Made by a program: the position numbers and the translations under genes
Part shown: in pieces, positions 62,378-64,000 of the stretch
Layout: each line of letters begins with the position of its first letter
Numbering within the stretch: the first letter of the stretch is position 1
Notes under the pieces: generated by a model
The model's input: the letters and a program-made list of their open reading frames with translations, nothing else
Database searches by the model: none
What the model was told of the DNA's origin: nothing
Assembly (NCBI RefSeq): GCF_900079775.1
Contig: NZ_LT556036.1
Coordinates: 299,270 to 363,269 of the forward strand
Length of the DNA stretch: 64,000 nt
DNA from: Leyella lascolaii
GTDB taxonomy: Bacteria > Bacteroidota > Bacteroidia > Bacteroidales > Bacteroidaceae
Direction of reading: 5' to 3'

Positions 62378-64000
62378 TCATTTTGCCGAGCCGTAGTAAC
62401 TTTTGCTACCGTATCCGTACTTGTACCCGTATCTATACCCATAACGGTAACCGTAACGGTTACCGCCACCTTCCGTACCGTTCAGCAGGAGTGTCATGTT
62501 TTTGAAACGCTTCCCGTCGTACATACGTTGCAGTTCGGGAAGCATGTCACGCTCCAACAATCCGGCACGTACTACAAAGATGGTGCGATCGGCTAATTTC
62601 TCTATGATTTGCGTGTCGGCCACGATGTCGATGGGTGGACAGTCGATGAAGATATAGTCGTAATACCCCCGCAATTGCTCAATTGTTTCCTTGAATAACG
62701 GTTCGGCCAGCAACTCGGTTGGGTTGGGAGGAATGGTACCGGCGGGCAGCAGGAAGAAGCCCGGACAATCGGGATTTTCCTGTATCAAGTCGTTCAAACT
62801 TTTCTCCCGTTTGCCCAAGTAGTCGCTCAGTCCTTTATAAAGCGAACCCAGATAGGCCGATGCTGAGCCGTGTCGCAAGTCTCCGTCGATGACCAGTACC
62901 CGCTTGCCCTTCAGTGCGATAGTGGCTGCCGTGTTCATTGTCAGGAACGTCTTGCCGCTGCCCGGGTTGAACGAAGTGAACAACGTAACGCTTGCCTTGC
63001 CGTCGGTCTTGACATCGAGCATGAACTCCAAGTTGGTACGCAACACGCGGAACGCTTCGTTGATTATATCTCGGTTGCCCTGTGTGATGACAATCGACTT
63101 GGCGGTCTCGCTTTTTTTCTTTCCGCTTGCCGCCAACGGGATTTCCCCAGCGAATGGCAGCGAGAGCGACTCCAAGTCCTTGCGCCCGCGTACCTTGGTG
63201 TTCATATTCTCACGGATAAATATGATGACCACTGGGATAAGCAGGCCGAGGGCTATCGCAACCAAGGCAATGTTCTTCTTGACCGGAGCGGTGGGTATCA
63301 TGCTGCCCGAAGGCGGGGTGATGACGCGGGTGTTGTAGGCAGTGAACGCCTGGGAAAGTTCGTTTTCCTCACGCTTCTGCAACAGGAACAGGTAAAGTGC
63401 TTCTTTCACTTTTTGCTGGCGTTCCACCGAGAGAAGGTATTTTCCCTGTGTAGGATTGGCGGCAATCCGTGCGGTGGTCTGTTGCTCGCTCTGCTGAAGA
63501 GAGCGCAACTGGGTATTGAGTGTGGTGATATGGTTGTCTATTGAAGTGATGATGGCATGGCGCATGTTCTCTAACGATTGGTCCATATCTACCACCAACG
63601 GATTCTTTTCACTACTGTTGGCTACAAGGTCGTTGCGGCGCAGCTGGGCGGTGTTGTAATTGGCAATCTGCTGTTCGATGCCTGTGCTTTCAATACCCGA
63701 ATTAGCCGGGAGCAACTGGTTTTCACTGGTAGCGTTGGTAAGGTAGTTACGGATATACCGTGCCATTGATAGTTGAGTATTCAAGGCAAGGATTTGCGTA
63801 TTGGTCTCGCTGCTCTGCGCCATGTACATGCTGGCTGCTGCCTGCACATCGGGCAGAAGGTGCTCACTCTTGTAAGAGGAGATATTTTCGTCCACGTTGC
63901 CTAATTCTTGTTCAATAACACCGAGGCGTTCGTTGATAAACTGCGACGTGCTGACGGCAATCTGGTTTTTGTCCTTTATCCAATTCTCGTTATAAATGGC
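62378..64000 (-). CDS. Capsule tyrosine autokinase (Wzc-like), 5' end beyond window
   Basis: The frame is open to the right edge; at least 540 residues are present, and the 5' part with the first membrane helix lies outside. Coiled periplasmic segments come first, then a membrane helix (NIALVAIALGLLIPVVIIFI), followed by a BY-kinase domain with Walker A SFNPGSGKTFLTM, Walker A' KGKRVLVIDGDLRHG and FIDCPPID. The C-terminus is a Tyr-rich tail (RYGYRYGYRYGYKYGYG). It controls chain length and export. Most of the kinase region has higher GC than the central capsule genes. Confidence 0.9.
   Translation of the reverse strand, partial: AIYNENWIKDKNQIAVSTSQFINERLGVIEQELGNVDENISSYKSEHLLPDVQAAASMYMAQSSETNTQILALNTQLSMARYIRNYLTNATSENQLLPANSGIESTGIEQQIANYNTAQLRRNDLVANSSEKNPLVVDMDQSLENMRHAIITSIDNHITTLNTQLRSLQQSEQQTTARIAANPTQGKYLLSVERQQKVKEALYLFLLQKREENELSQAFTAYNTRVITPPSGSMIPTAPVKKNIALVAIALGLLIPVVIIFIRENMNTKVRGRKDLESLSLPFAGEIPLAASGKKKSETAKSIVITQGNRDIINEAFRVLRTNLEFMLDVKTDGKASVTLFTSFNPGSGKTFLTMNTAATIALKGKRVLVIDGDLRHGSASAYLGSLYKGLSDYLGKREKSLNDLIQENPDCPGFFLLPAGTIPPNPTELLAEPLFKETIEQLRGYYDYIFIDCPPIDIVADTQIIEKLADRTIFVVRAGLLERDMLPELQRMYDGKRFKNMTLLLNGTEGGGNRYGYRYGYRYGYKYGYGSKSYYGSAK

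Overview
The window looks like a Bacteroidales genome (Bacteroides, Parabacteroides or a relative). The evidence is promoter boxes of the form TAnnTTTG, start codons without Shine-Dalgarno sequences, and protein families typical of gut Bacteroidales (DUF4099, ArdC-like and MobV elements, Gmd/Fcl fucose genes, BY-kinase capsule loci). I cannot name the species from the sequence alone. No rRNA, tRNA, CRISPR array, insertion sequence or integrase was seen.

Bases 1 to about 36,700 are a mobile-element backbone, relatively GC-rich and probably part of a large mobilizable or conjugative element or plasmid. On the + strand it carries a phosphoribosyltransferase/SLOG gene pair, a run of small unknown genes, a lipoprotein, a winged-helix-like protein, a hairpin-rich candidate oriT, a MobV relaxase, an OmpA-like outer-membrane protein, a sliding clamp (DnaN), an Api92-like protein and a DUF1848 protein. 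On the - strand lie a GIY-YIG protein behind a serine-recombinase-like protein that has lost its active site, a second membrane-anchored phosphoribosyltransferase, and a 15.5-kb operon (34012 to 18516). That operon encodes a DUF4099 protein, a TOPRIM primase, a PH-domain protein, two TrbJ-like exported proteins, an M23 peptidase read through a likely frameshift, a muramidase, an OB-fold protein and two ArdC paralogues, one of them fused to a MutS domain I. No VirB4 or VirD4 ATPase and no integrase lie in the window, so the element is incomplete here. An AlbA_2/Schlafen-type gene and an exported M23 peptidase close this half.

Bases 37,265 to 64,000 are a - strand surface-polysaccharide locus of lower and patchy GC. 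In transcription order it has a Wzc-type tyrosine kinase (cut by the window edge), a YwqE/CpsB phosphatase, an inserted small-gene/HD-domain module fused in frame to UDP-glucose dehydrogenase, an epimerase, a Wzx flippase, a hexapeptide acetyltransferase, a Wzy polymerase, glycosyltransferases, two integral-membrane acyltransferases each interrupted at a poly-G tract, a cupin, a GT10 fucosyltransferase, Gmd and Fcl, a nucleotidyltransferase/GHMP fusion, a sugar mutarotase and an MFS permease. Next comes a Septu-like PtuA/PtuB defence pair, sitting between a frameshifted MFS permease gene and a diverged 3' fragment of a second MFS gene. A YjbH-like gene with two nonsense codons and a terminator end the locus. 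The genes together suggest a fucosylated, possibly phase-variably O-acylated, Wzx/Wzy-type capsule.

The least expected structures are these. A two-stem leader motif with compensating base changes is repeated before three element genes. An identical 20-base direct-repeat sequence stands upstream of two element operons, with related single copies at the promoter of the dead recombinase. Two poly-G switches affect acyltransferases. HD-domain and Septu modules are embedded in the capsule locus.
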